In this document: positions 11,101 to 19,455 of the stretch, one piece after another
Numbering within the stretch: position 1 is the first letter of the stretch
Layout: every line of letters begins with the position of its first letter
DNA from: Actinomycetales bacterium
GTDB taxonomy: Bacteria > Actinomycetota > Actinomycetes > Actinomycetales > Dermatophilaceae
Direction: 5' to 3'
Length of the DNA stretch: 56,812 nt
Assembly (NCBI GenBank): GCA_012729695.1
Contig: JAAYCP010000238.1
Coordinates: forward strand, 1 to 56,812
Program-made: the position numbers and the translations under genes
The notes under the pieces: generated by a model
What the model was told of the DNA's origin: nothing
The model's database searches: none
Seen by the model: the letters and a program-made list of their open reading frames with translations, nothing else

Positions 11101-11890
11101 GGTCTCGGCCGACATCGCTCGTCAGCTGGCCCGCTACGAGGAGGCCATCACCTTGGCGCACGAGGGTGTCGAGCTGGCCCAGGAACTGGGTCAGATCTAC
11201 CTCTCGACACCGTGCGCCGCCCAGCTCTCGCGGCTGCACGCCGAGGTTCGCGGCGACGCAGAGGAGGCGGCCCGCTGGCGGGCGGTGGTCCTGGAGCTCA
11301 TCGACCGTCCCTTCGGGGACATGTTCGCCGCGTCGATCTGGGGGCACCTCGGCTGGGCGGAGCTGCGCCTCGGTCACCCCCGGGAGGCGGCTGAGCTCTT
11401 CACTCGCAGCGCCTCGGTCTCATCCGCCTCCACCCATCTGGAGAGGCCGTGGTCCCTCCTGGGCGCGGCGGAGGCCGACCTGCTGCTCGATGACCCGGGA
11501 ACATCTCGGGGACTGTTGTCTCAGGCCCGTCACTTCGGGGAGAGGAACCGAACAGCGACGGTGGCAGTTGGGGTCGGACGCGTCTCCGGCTTGATCGAGG
11601 TCGCCGCAGGCGAGCACGCTGCCGCTCTGGAGATGCTGCGGCCGGCCTCCGAGGCCGCGGCATCGATGAGCCTGCGGGGGGAGCTGTGGCGCATCCTGAC
11701 CACCATGGGTGAGGCCCACCGTGGACTGGGCCAGGAGGCCGAGGCGGCAGAGGCCGTCGCCGCCGCCCGACGGGCCATCGAGTCGATCGCAGCCGACATC
11801 GTCGATGAGGGGCTGCGGTCCGAGTTTCGGCGAACGGTCGCCACGTCCGCGGGCCTGGAGCTCAGCGACGGACGATCGACGGGCACCTGA
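8180..11890 (+). CDS. zinc-ribbon, class III nucleotidyl cyclase, AAA ATPase and TPR-rich signalling protein
   Basis: CSLCTSVNPPDAKFCVGCGEPL...CPVCGHNVPPDARFCPNCGH ribbons; ALFADVTGSTSAAEQLD, GDGVLAFFGAP and TYTAIGDAINVAARM cyclase motifs; GEAGLGKS Walker A; long helical repeat C-terminus. ORF-track start 7895 lies in rnpB; 8180 or 8192 is more plausible. Confidence 0.85.
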   Translation: MAGPMECSLCTSVNPPDAKFCVGCGEPLQPTCPVCGHNVPPDARFCPNCGHRLLAAPEVDEAPSDLTRYLPATLLAKIEAARSGRAMAGERRLVTALFADVTGSTSAAEQLDPEDWVEVINGAFERMIRPVYRYEGTLATLQGDGVLAFFGAPIAHEDDPERAVLAALEMIDAIAPYSLRIEKKWGFPIRIRVGVNTGLVVVGDVGSDLRLTYTAIGDAINVAARMEQTAAPNTVQVSEDTYRLIAPLFEFEDLGQTTVKGKSAPIQTYRPLRCQVRPGPTRGRGFSSPLVGREAETQVLRDLTDRLSEGRGGICAVIGEAGLGKSRLIAEFSEELEAEGRRGPWWSSKPVYVEGPGPTTMGWAVGRSFSYNSSVPYGVVVDLLSTCLELHPEDTAHVRRSKLTDTVETLLGEDAETHLPYLAQLLGIDLDTEESRAASHMAAPMLQRRTFSAVTALIEAAALRRPLVVVIEDLHWCDAISLALLEELMAVTERAMLMLLVTMRPDRDRPSWQFHETAAREYVHRYTPVFIEPLEAAASAQMLSQMLGGDFEPDLADALITRAEGNPFYLEELLGSLLDAGSLVEEDGCWRITDAGARIGLSPTVAGLLISRLDSLDEGGKTVAQIASVIGREFRLSEVQYLLDPAIDLEVALADLERRNLLEERARLPERRYAFRHVLLQESAYQSMLKRDRRNLHARIADHLIAEGSDDVSSIARHLTEAEELARAMPYLVEAGDRAARAMSLADAIRFYTQALDAAVEGTDPELIRRAHEGLGNAYTLIPDLTRAASSYQELLEFGKERSEPTVQVTALNRLGFTAAALGGDYELATDYLERARKLAEAHNDDLGLAEYHMNSCMIATGQGDMDRAAAHDAEASASGAAAGSMRFRMQGLIQRAISLASAGRYVEGELALAEATRAAEESGNEVFQAAVRAVASPVYLLRQGRTAEAYEGARSGFAAMKKQGSSWVADAAMVSADIARQLARYEEAITLAHEGVELAQELGQIYLSTPCAAQLSRLHAEVRGDAEEAARWRAVVLELIDRPFGDMFAASIWGHLGWAELRLGHPREAAELFTRSASVSSASTHLERPWSLLGAAEADLLLDDPGTSRGLLSQARHFGERNRTATVAVGVGRVSGLIEVAAGEHAAALEMLRPASEAAASMSLRGELWRILTTMGEAHRGLGQEAEAAEAVAAARRAIESIAADIVDEGLRSEFRRTVATSAGLELSDGRSTGT

Positions 11891-11923
11891 ACCATCATCC
11901 GCTGGAGCCGAGCGAGGAGTCCG

Positions 11924-13150
11924 CTAGCCGTGCGGGAGACGCATGGCGTAGATGACCGCTCCGAACAGGAGCACCGCTGCCGCTGACAGCACGGTCGCGA
12001 TCGGCTGGAACACGGCGAGCGTCAGGCACCCGACGAGGCCGATCACCGGAAGGATCCGGTGGGTGCGGGTCAGGGCGGGCAGCCGGTATGCGCTGGCGTT
12101 GGCGATCGCGTAGTAGACCAGCACGAGGATGGAGCTGAACGAGATCGCCGTGACGAGCCTGCCGAGCAGGACCAGCAGGATGACGACAACAGCCGCGGCG
12201 AGCTCGGCCCGGTGCGGGACCTGATAGCGGGGATGAACGGCAGCCAGCGGAGGAGGAAGGTGCCGGTCCCGGGCCATGGCGAGCCCGGTGCGTGACACAC
12301 CCAGGAGCATCCCGAGCAGGGCCCCGAAGGCCGCGATTGCGGCCACCACCCGGACCAGACCGTCGGTCCCCGCGAGGCCAGTGGCCCGGAGTGCGCCCGC
12401 GAGCGGGGCAGGGTCGGTGGCGATCACCTCTGCCCCCCGGCTGCGCAACAGAGCGATCGCAACCAGCGCATACAGACCCGTGACGATGGCGAGAGCGATC
12501 GGGATCGCCCTCGGGATGGTCCGCTCCGGCTCGATGACCTCCTCCCCGAGGGTCGCGATCCGGGCGTAGCCCGCGAACGCGAAGAAGAGGAAGCCGGCTC
12601 CTGACAGCACTCCGGCGACGCTGACGTCGATCGCTTGTCCGGCGGTCGTCGCGGTCGGACCGATTCCGATGAGCATCGCTGCTGCCACGACAAGGGCAGT
12701 GACGACGATCGCGACGATGAGACGAGTTACCTTGGCGCTCTTGGTGATTCCGCGGTAGCTGATCGCCGCGACCAGGACGACCGACGCGACGGCGACCCAG
12801 CGCGCGTGGTCGGGTAGCGCATACACACCGATGGTCCACGCCATCGCCGCGCAGCTGCTCAACTTGCCGGCGACGAACGCCCATCCGGCGAGGTAACCCC
12901 AGAACGGGCTGAGCTGTTCGCGTCCGTACACATAGGTGCCTCCGGACTCCGGGTAGACCGCGGCGAGGCGGGCCGAGGCGGTGGCGTTCGCATACGCGAC
13001 GACGGAGGCGAGCAGGAGGGAGAGGAGGAGCCATGAGCCGGCCGCAGCGGCTGCCGGTGCGTAGGCGACGAAGACCCCCGCCCCGAGCATGGATCCGAGC
13101 CCGATGAGGACGGCATCCGAGAGGCCAAGGCGCCGGGCCAGCTGGTCCAC
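11924..13150 (-). CDS. APC family amino acid permease
   Basis: about 12 hydrophobic segments; LIGLGSMLGAGVFVAYAPAAAAAG and YPESGGTYVYGREQLSPFWGYLAGW. Confidence 0.9.
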   Translation of the reverse strand: MDQLARRLGLSDAVLIGLGSMLGAGVFVAYAPAAAAAGSWLLLSLLLASVVAYANATASARLAAVYPESGGTYVYGREQLSPFWGYLAGWAFVAGKLSSCAAMAWTIGVYALPDHARWVAVASVVLVAAISYRGITKSAKVTRLIVAIVVTALVVAAAMLIGIGPTATTAGQAIDVSVAGVLSGAGFLFFAFAGYARIATLGEEVIEPERTIPRAIPIALAIVTGLYALVAIALLRSRGAEVIATDPAPLAGALRATGLAGTDGLVRVVAAIAAFGALLGMLLGVSRTGLAMARDRHLPPPLAAVHPRYQVPHRAELAAAVVVILLVLLGRLVTAISFSSILVLVYYAIANASAYRLPALTRTHRILPVIGLVGCLTLAVFQPIATVLSAAAVLLFGAVIYAMRLPHG

Positions 13151-13274
13151 GACCTCACGTTATCCCTCTGACGGGTGCAGGAACCTGTTCCGCGCTGTCC
13201 ATTCGGGCGGCCCGGCGATGCGACTCTCGGATCGGCTGTTCCGGCGGTGTGCGTACACGGCTACGGTCTGGGGT

Positions 13275-13928
13275 ATGCGGATCACTCACCTCGGTCATGC
13301 CTGCCTGCTCGTGGAGATCGCGGACCAGCGGATCCTCATCGATCCGGGCGCCTTCGCCGGCGACTTCCTCGGCCTGCGCGATCTCGACGCCATCCTGGTG
13401 ACCCACCAGCACGTCGACCACCTCGACCCGGTCCGGCTCCCGGAGCTCGTGCGCGCCAACGGTGAGGTGCCGATCTGGTGCGACCCGCAGAGCGTCTCCA
13501 TCCTCGAGGAGGTCGGTCTGCCGGCCACGGCTCATGACGGATCGACGGTGACACTCGGGGAGGTGCTCATCGAGCCGGTGGGGGAGATACACGCCCTGAT
13601 CCACGAGGACATCCCGCGCATCACCAACGTCGGCGTGCGGATCAGCGCGCCGGGAGAGCCGACCTTCTTCCACCCGGGCGACGCGCTCGATGCCGACCCA
13701 GGAGAGGTCGACGTGCTCGCCTTCCCGCTCAACGCCCCCTGGCAGGCCAGCCGGGACATGACCGGGTTCCTACGACGGCTCGCCGCACCGCACGCGGTCC
13801 CCATCCACGACGCGCTGCTGAGTCTGACCGGACGCAACCTCTACCTGAAGCAGGCCGGCGACCTGGGGAGCAAGGACACCCGCATCCACGACCTCGCCGA
13901 CGGCAGTCCGTGGCGGGTCGAGGCATAG
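13275..13928 (+). CDS. MBL-fold metallo-hydrolase
   Basis: MRITHLGHACLLVEI...VTHQHVDHLDP...FFHPGDAL; start moved to ATG 13275. Confidence 0.88.
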   Translation: MRITHLGHACLLVEIADQRILIDPGAFAGDFLGLRDLDAILVTHQHVDHLDPVRLPELVRANGEVPIWCDPQSVSILEEVGLPATAHDGSTVTLGEVLIEPVGEIHALIHEDIPRITNVGVRISAPGEPTFFHPGDALDADPGEVDVLAFPLNAPWQASRDMTGFLRRLAAPHAVPIHDALLSLTGRNLYLKQAGDLGSKDTRIHDLADGSPWRVEA

Positions 13929-14017
13929 GGCGTTTGCGGCGAGGACCACTCGCACGTGGTGAGCGCCACGTGGTGAGCTGAGCGTTGCCTCCTGGGTCTG
14001 ACCCGTCTTCGCGCCAC

Positions 14018-14205
14018 CCTTGCTCCTGACTTCGACCCTTCCTCACGCCGCCCTTGCTCCTTGATTTGACCCTTGCTCCTGACTTTGACCCTTAGCCCGT
14101 CGTTTGAGCGCAATTGCGCGCAAATGTGGGAGCAGGTGTCACGTGAGGGAGGAAAGGTCGAACGAGGGGGGTACGTGTCAAGTCAGGGAGGAAAGGTCGA
14201 ACGAC
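14018..14205. repeat. converging repeat arrays around a palindrome in a convergent intergenic region
   Basis: CCCTTGCTCCTGACTTYGACCC-like unit x3 (14018, 14052, 14071) and related inverted unit AGGGAGGAAAGGTCGAACGA x2 (14147, 14186), flanking TTTGAGCGCAATTGCGCGCAAA (14104-14125). Confidence 0.75.
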
Positions 14206-14361
14206 GAGTACGTGGGCGACACGGTGTTGAGCCGCGCACAGGGGGCGCCCACCCCGCGAGGGTGCGCTCGCGCGCCCCGTCGTCCAGGACCGCGCGCGGG
14301 ACCGAGCCCGCCTGGGCACGTCGATGGGCGGGCAGGTCGCCGCGGGGCTGCTGCAGGAGTA

Positions 14362-14384
14362 CCCCGTTCTTTGTTGAACAGGGG
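14362..14384. terminator. candidate terminator hairpin downstream of map
   Basis: CCCCGTTC-tttgtt-GAACaGGGG. Confidence 0.45.
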
Positions 14385-14441
14385 CGCTCACCCAGGAAGA
14401 CAGCGGCCGGGCGGGTGCCTGGGCGCGTTCCGGTCGCATCC

Positions 14442-15308
14442 CTACTCAGCCGTGGTGAGGATCTCCGCCCCGGTCTCGGTGACGAGGATGGTGTGCTCGA
14501 ACTGGGCCGAGCGGCGGCGGTCCTTGGTCACCACGGTCCAGCCGTCGTCCCACATCTCCCACTCGTGCGTGCCGAGGTTGAGCATCGGCTCGATCGTGAA
14601 CGTCATGCCGGCCTCGATGACCGTGTTGTAGGCGGGGGCGGCGTCGTAGTGGGGGATGATCAGCCCCGAGTGGAAGCTCTCGCCGATGCCGTGACCGGTG
14701 AAGTCCCGCACGACGCCGTAGCCGAACCGCTTGGCGTAGCTCTCGATGACCCGTCCGATGATGTTGAGCTCGCGCCCGGGACGGACCGCCTTGATGCCGC
14801 GCATCATCGCCTCGCGCGTGCGCTCGATGAGCAGTGCGGACTCCTCGTCGATCTCACCCACGCCGTAGGTCGCGTCGGTGTCGCCGTGCACCCCGTGGAT
14901 GTATGCGGTGATGTCGATGTTGACGATGTCGCCGTCGCGTAGCTCACGGGAGTCGGGGATGCCGTGGCAGATGACCTCGTTGACCGAGGTGCACAGTGAC
15001 TTGGGGAAGCCCTTGTAACCCAGCGTCGAGGGGTAGGCGCCGTGGTCGAGGAGGAACTCATGCCCCACCCGGTCGATCTCGTCGGTCGTGACGCCCGGGG
15101 CGATGGCGGCGGCGGCGGCCTCGAGGGCCTGGGCTGCGATGCGGCCGGCGATGCGCATCTTCTCGATGGTCTCGGCGTCCTTGACCTCGGGCCCGGTGTG
15201 CGGTCGCGGCGCCGGTCGGTCGACGTACTCGGGCGCGACGATGTGGCTCGGGACCCGACGGCGAGGTGAGATGACGCCGGGCTCGACTGACGCATACGCA
15301 ACTGGCAT
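14442..15308 (-). CDS. map: type I methionine aminopeptidase
   Basis: [25 protein letters not shown]...GHGIGESFH...FTIEPM. Confidence 0.95.
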   Translation of the reverse strand: MPVAYASVEPGVISPRRRVPSHIVAPEYVDRPAPRPHTGPEVKDAETIEKMRIAGRIAAQALEAAAAAIAPGVTTDEIDRVGHEFLLDHGAYPSTLGYKGFPKSLCTSVNEVICHGIPDSRELRDGDIVNIDITAYIHGVHGDTDATYGVGEIDEESALLIERTREAMMRGIKAVRPGRELNIIGRVIESYAKRFGYGVVRDFTGHGIGESFHSGLIIPHYDAAPAYNTVIEAGMTFTIEPMLNLGTHEWEMWDDGWTVVTKDRRRSAQFEHTILVTETGAEILTTAE

Positions 15309-15370
15309 ACCGTTGAGTCTAGGTGGACGCGGTGGGCGTCCCTCACACCCGACGTGGCGAGGAGGCCGAC

Positions 15371-15583
15371 GTGCCGTACTGGTACAACATCACGACCGGC
15401 AAGGTCGAGAGCGATGAGGAACGCAGCCCCAACGACCAGGTCATGGGCCCCTACGACACCCGCGAGGCGGCCGAGGCTGCGCTCGAGACCGCCCGCGCCA
15501 GGACTGAGGCCTGGGACGAGGAGGACCGCGAGTGGGAGGACTGGGGCAAGGGCTCCGGCGACTCGCAGGCCGGCTCGGACTGA
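15371..15583 (+). CDS. small acidic SPOR-like hypothetical protein
   Basis: [41 protein letters not shown] start at 15371. Confidence 0.7.
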   Translation: MPYWYNITTGKVESDEERSPNDQVMGPYDTREAAEAALETARARTEAWDEEDREWEDWGKGSGDSQAGSD

Positions 15584-15610
15584 GCTCGACCTCCTGACGC
15601 ACTGCGCAAG

Positions 15611-15661
15611 GGAAGCTCGGTCTTCGCAAGAGAACCTTTGTCCTGCGAAGACCGCTTTTCC
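15611..15661. terminator. candidate bidirectional terminator hairpin between convergent genes
   Basis: CGGTCTTCGCA (15618-15628), 15-nt loop, TGCGAAGACCG (15644-15654) then CTTTTCCC; outer GGGAAGC / GCTTTTCCC pairing. Confidence 0.65.
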
Positions 15662-15696
15662 CGCCGGGGGAGGAAGGTGGGACAGGCGGCGCCGGC

Positions 15697-16383
15697 TCAG
15701 CCCTTGCGGTGCACGCTCACGACGTAGTCGCTGCCGATGTGCCACGGCGCCCGGTCCCACGACGCATACCGCTGCTGGAGCGAGAACCCGGCGCCGCGCA
15801 GCGCCCGGTCGTACTCACTGACCGGGACGAGGTTGGCCGTCTCCGGCAGATCGGCGCGTGTGAGTCCGAAGCCGGCGATGATGTGCCCGCCAGGCACGAG
15901 GTGGGCCGAGATCTGCCGGATGGCCTGGTCGAGGGTGCCGACGGCGAGGTAGGGCACGACGTTCCCGGCCATGACCGCGAGGTTGAACCCCCGGGTCCCG
16001 GTCCACGTGGAGATGCCCCAGGGCGAGAGGTTCTCCTGGGACAGGTCCATGTGCGTGAGGTCGGCGTGGACGTACTCGGTGTGCGGGTCCTCGCGCCGCG
16101 CGATGTCGATGAGGTGCCGGTCGGCGTCGACCCCCACGGCGTCGTACCCCATCTGCGTCAGCACCCGCGTGAGCCGGCCGAAGCCGCACCCCGCGTCGAG
16201 CACCCGCGCCGGCGGTGGGTGGACGGAGGCGATGAACCGGGCTTCGCCGTGCAGGTCCACCCCCTGGGCCTCGAGGGTCGCGAAACGGCGACGGTATGCG
16301 GCGGCCGCCTCCGCACCGCTGCTCACCTCGGACCAGCGGGTCGGAGGAGGTATGCGGTCCGAACCGCTGTTGGTCACCGGCAC
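15697..16383 (-). CDS. class I SAM-dependent methyltransferase
   Basis: VLDAGCGFGRLTRVLTQMGYDAVGVDAD motif I/II. Confidence 0.88.
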   Translation of the reverse strand: MPVTNSGSDRIPPPTRWSEVSSGAEAAAAYRRRFATLEAQGVDLHGEARFIASVHPPPARVLDAGCGFGRLTRVLTQMGYDAVGVDADRHLIDIARREDPHTEYVHADLTHMDLSQENLSPWGISTWTGTRGFNLAVMAGNVVPYLAVGTLDQAIRQISAHLVPGGHIIAGFGLTRADLPETANLVPVSEYDRALRGAGFSLQQRYASWDRAPWHIGSDYVVSVHRKG

Positions 16384-16384
16384 C

Positions 16385-17233
16385 TCACTCCTCGAACGAG
16401 TGCTCCGAGGCGGGGAAGGTGCCGTCCCGGACCTCCGAGGCGTAGGCCTGAGCGGCGCGGCTCAGCTCGCCGCGCAGGTCTGCGTACTTCTTGACGAAGC
16501 GGGGCGCGCGACCGCCGCGGAGACCGGCCATGTCCTGCCAGACGAGCACCTGGGCGTCGCAGTCCGGCCCGGCGCCGATACCGACCGTCGGGATCCGCAG
16601 GGCCTTGGTGACCTCGGCGGCCACGGGGGCGGGAACCATCTCCATGACGATGGCGAAGCAGCCGGCTTCCTGGAGCGCGAGCGCGTCCTCCAGGAGCTTC
16701 GCGGCTCCGGCTCCTCGGCCCTGCACCTTGTAGCCGCCGAGCACGTGCTCACTCTGCGGGGTGAAGCCGATGTGGCCCATGACGGGGATCCCGGCCCGGA
16801 CGAGGAGCTCGATCTCGGGGACCATCGCCTTGCCGCCCTCGAGCTTGACGGCGTGAGCCATCCCCTCCTTCATGAAGCGGGTCGCCGTGTTCAGGGCCTG
16901 CTGCGGGCTCGCCTGGTAGGAGCCGAAGGGGAGGTCGGCGACGACCATCGCATACTTGGCGGCCAGGGTGACCGCCCGGCAGAGCGGCACGAGGTGGTCG
17001 ACCGTCACGGGCACGGTCGTCTCGAAGCCGTAGACGTTGTTGCCGGCGGAGTCGCCCACGAGGAGCACCGGGATGCCGACCTCGTCGAAGATCTCGGCGG
17101 TGTACATGTCGTAGGCGGTGAGCATGGCCCACTTCTCCCCGTCCTCCTTCATCTTCTGAAGGTGCGGGATGCGGACGCGGCGCTGGGGCGCGGCCTGGAC
17201 TCCGGTGCCGTACGGGGCGGTCGTCTCACTCAT
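16385..17233 (-). CDS. panB: 3-methyl-2-oxobutanoate hydroxymethyltransferase
   Basis: [26 protein letters not shown]...[36 protein letters not shown]. Confidence 0.95.
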   Translation of the reverse strand: MSETTAPYGTGVQAAPQRRVRIPHLQKMKEDGEKWAMLTAYDMYTAEIFDEVGIPVLLVGDSAGNNVYGFETTVPVTVDHLVPLCRAVTLAAKYAMVVADLPFGSYQASPQQALNTATRFMKEGMAHAVKLEGGKAMVPEIELLVRAGIPVMGHIGFTPQSEHVLGGYKVQGRGAGAAKLLEDALALQEAGCFAIVMEMVPAPVAAEVTKALRIPTVGIGAGPDCDAQVLVWQDMAGLRGGRAPRFVKKYADLRGELSRAAQAYASEVRDGTFPASEHSFEE

Positions 17234-17336
17234 GTTCAGATCCTAGTCGCGCCCCTCTCACCGTCAGTGGGGCGCATGGGCAGCCAGGGCCTCGGGGCGA
17301 CGAAGGGCTCGGTTGGCGAAGGGGTAGGTTACGAGC

Positions 17337-19316
17337 GTGGTCGAGCCCTTGATGATCCGCTTCGTCTCCATGCACACCTCACCGCTCACCATTCCGGGCG
17401 CCGGGGATGCCGGGGGGATGAACGTCGTCGAGCGGCACCAGGCCATGGCTCTCGCAGACCTCGGTCACACCGTCGAGCTCGTCACCCGTCGGGCCGACCC
17501 GGACTCCCCGGACGTCGTCGCCGTTGCGCCGCGGGTCACGTTGCGCCACCTGCCGGCCGGGCCGCCCGCCCCGCTGGCGAAGAGCCGGATCGACGACCAC
17601 CTCGACGAGTTCCGCGACCACCTCACGCGGCTCGATCCTCCGGATGTCGTGCACTCCCACCACTGGATGTCAGGGGTCAGCGCCATCCCGGCCGCACGGG
17701 CCTGGGGCGTGCCGCACGTCCAGAGCTTCCACAGCGTCGCAGCGCTCCCCGACAGCCCGCTCGGGGAGGGTGAGCCTCCGGAGTCGCCGAGGAGGGTGCC
17801 GGGGGAGCGGTTCGCCGCCCAGGAGAGCGACCTCGTCGTGGCGGTGAGCCACGCCGAGGCGCGCACGGTGATCCTGCGGTGCGGGGGCGATCCGGCCAAG
17901 ATCCGCATCGTCTCGCCCGGCGTCGACTCGCAGATGTTCCGGCCGCTGCTCGCGGGTGAGAAGCGGTGGCGCGACGAGCCGTTCCTCCTCTTCGCCGCCC
18001 GCCTGCAGCCGCTCAAGGGTGCAGACCTGGCGATCGCCGCATACGCACTGCTGGGTGACTCCGATGTCGGACCCGTCGGCCGGCCGCGACTCGTCATCGC
18101 CGGCGACGTCTCCGCCGACTTCGCCGACTACCGCCGCGAGCTGGACGCCCTCGTCGCAGAGAACGGGCTGACGGACTGGGTGGACTTCGTCGGACCGAAG
18201 CCGCCGGAGGAGCTCGCGTGGATGCTGCGGTCGGCGACCGCCGTCCTCGTCCCCTCGCACTCGGAGACCTACGGCCTCATCGCGCTCGAGGCCGGCGCCA
18301 GTGGTGTCCCGGTCATCGCCTCGGCCGCGGGCGGCCTCACCGAGGCGGTCGTGCACGGCTGCTCGGGCGTCCTCATCCCCGAGCGTGAGCCGGACCTGTG
18401 GGCCCAGGCGATCTCGCGCGTCCTCACCGATGAGGAGTATGCGCGGCGCCTGGGCCACAACGGCCGCACCCACGCCCTGGGGTTCAGCTGGCAGGAGCAC
18501 GCGGACCACCTCGTCGGTCTCTACCGCAGGCTGCGCGACAGCGAGCAGCAGCAGCCGAACCCATCTGACCAGGCGGGAGAGCTGCTCGACCTGCTGAGGT
18601 GCGCCGGCACGGTGGGCCTGCTGCACGCCCACCCGGACGACGAGTCGCTCGCCACCGGTGCCCTCATCGCCGACCTCGTCGAGCACGGCGTGACGTGCCG
18701 GGTCCTCACCGCGACCCGGGGGGAGCGGGGCGAGGTCGTCGAGGGTCCGCTCAGCCACCTCGTCGGCACCGAGGCACTTCACCACCACCGGGTCAGTGAG
18801 CTGGAGAACGCCCTCGCGGCGCTCGGCGCGGAGCCGCCGGAGCTCCTCGACTACGAGGACTCGGGCATGCGCTGGATCACGGACACCGTCGCCGGTCCGG
18901 CCGAGGACGTCAGCGAGCGGGCTCTCACGAGTGCCCCGCTCGAGGAGGTGGCCGACGCCGTGGCCGACTGGATCCGGCGTGCGGGCGTGGAGGTTCTCGT
19001 CACCTATGACTCGACCGGCGGCTACGGGCACCCCGACCATGTGCACATCCACCACGCCGGCGTGCGCGCGGCGATGACTGCGGGGGTTCCGCTCCTCGAG
19101 GTGCTGCCGACCCGCAAGGGCACCCGATGGCTCGGCGAGTGGACGGAGCTGCCGCACACGCGTGAGCGGGTCCTCGCCGCACTGCGGTCGCACGCCAGCC
19201 AGCTGACCGTGGCCGAGCCCGGTGGCGGAGCGGACGAGCGCGCCATCACGGTCACCCACAGTGGTGGTCAGCAGGAGGTCATCCCGCTGCTCGTGGGACT
19301 GCGTCGGCACCGCTGA
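17337..19316 (+). CDS. fusion of MshA-like GT4 glycosyltransferase with MshB-like PIG-L/LmbE deacetylase
   Basis: N-terminus SMHTSPLTIPGAGDAGGMNVVERH (MshA signature) and GT4 motif SETYGLIALEAGASGVPVIASAAGGL; C-terminus LLHAHPDDESLATGA...TYDSTGGYGHPDHVHIHHAG (MshB-like); one 659-aa reading frame. Confidence 0.9.
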   Translation: MVEPLMIRFVSMHTSPLTIPGAGDAGGMNVVERHQAMALADLGHTVELVTRRADPDSPDVVAVAPRVTLRHLPAGPPAPLAKSRIDDHLDEFRDHLTRLDPPDVVHSHHWMSGVSAIPAARAWGVPHVQSFHSVAALPDSPLGEGEPPESPRRVPGERFAAQESDLVVAVSHAEARTVILRCGGDPAKIRIVSPGVDSQMFRPLLAGEKRWRDEPFLLFAARLQPLKGADLAIAAYALLGDSDVGPVGRPRLVIAGDVSADFADYRRELDALVAENGLTDWVDFVGPKPPEELAWMLRSATAVLVPSHSETYGLIALEAGASGVPVIASAAGGLTEAVVHGCSGVLIPEREPDLWAQAISRVLTDEEYARRLGHNGRTHALGFSWQEHADHLVGLYRRLRDSEQQQPNPSDQAGELLDLLRCAGTVGLLHAHPDDESLATGALIADLVEHGVTCRVLTATRGERGEVVEGPLSHLVGTEALHHHRVSELENALAALGAEPPELLDYEDSGMRWITDTVAGPAEDVSERALTSAPLEEVADAVADWIRRAGVEVLVTYDSTGGYGHPDHVHIHHAGVRAAMTAGVPLLEVLPTRKGTRWLGEWTELPHTRERVLAALRSHASQLTVAEPGGGADERAITVTHSGGQQEVIPLLVGLRRHR

Positions 19317-19455
19317 CGCTGGCCGCTCCCGAGCGCGCGGGGACGGATTGGGCCGACGCGTTCGCGGCCTGCCGACCTGCTCCCGAATTGACTCATCTCC
19401 GCGCGTCACGCAAGGTAGTCGGGTTTGTGAACTCGGCAGGGAAAAGGGGATTCAC

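Noticed and set aside
9218-11377. 719-aa minus-strand ORF opposite the cyclase gene
   Set aside because: Shadow ORF of a high-GC gene; Arg/Gly/Pro/Leu-rich with no family motif, while the plus strand has clear domains.
14262-14348. Possible alpha/beta hydrolase fragment (RLGTSMGGQVAAGLLQEYPVLC*)
   Set aside because: Has a GxSMGG-like elbow but is about 30 aa, without other hydrolase motifs; too weak to call a pseudogene without a search.
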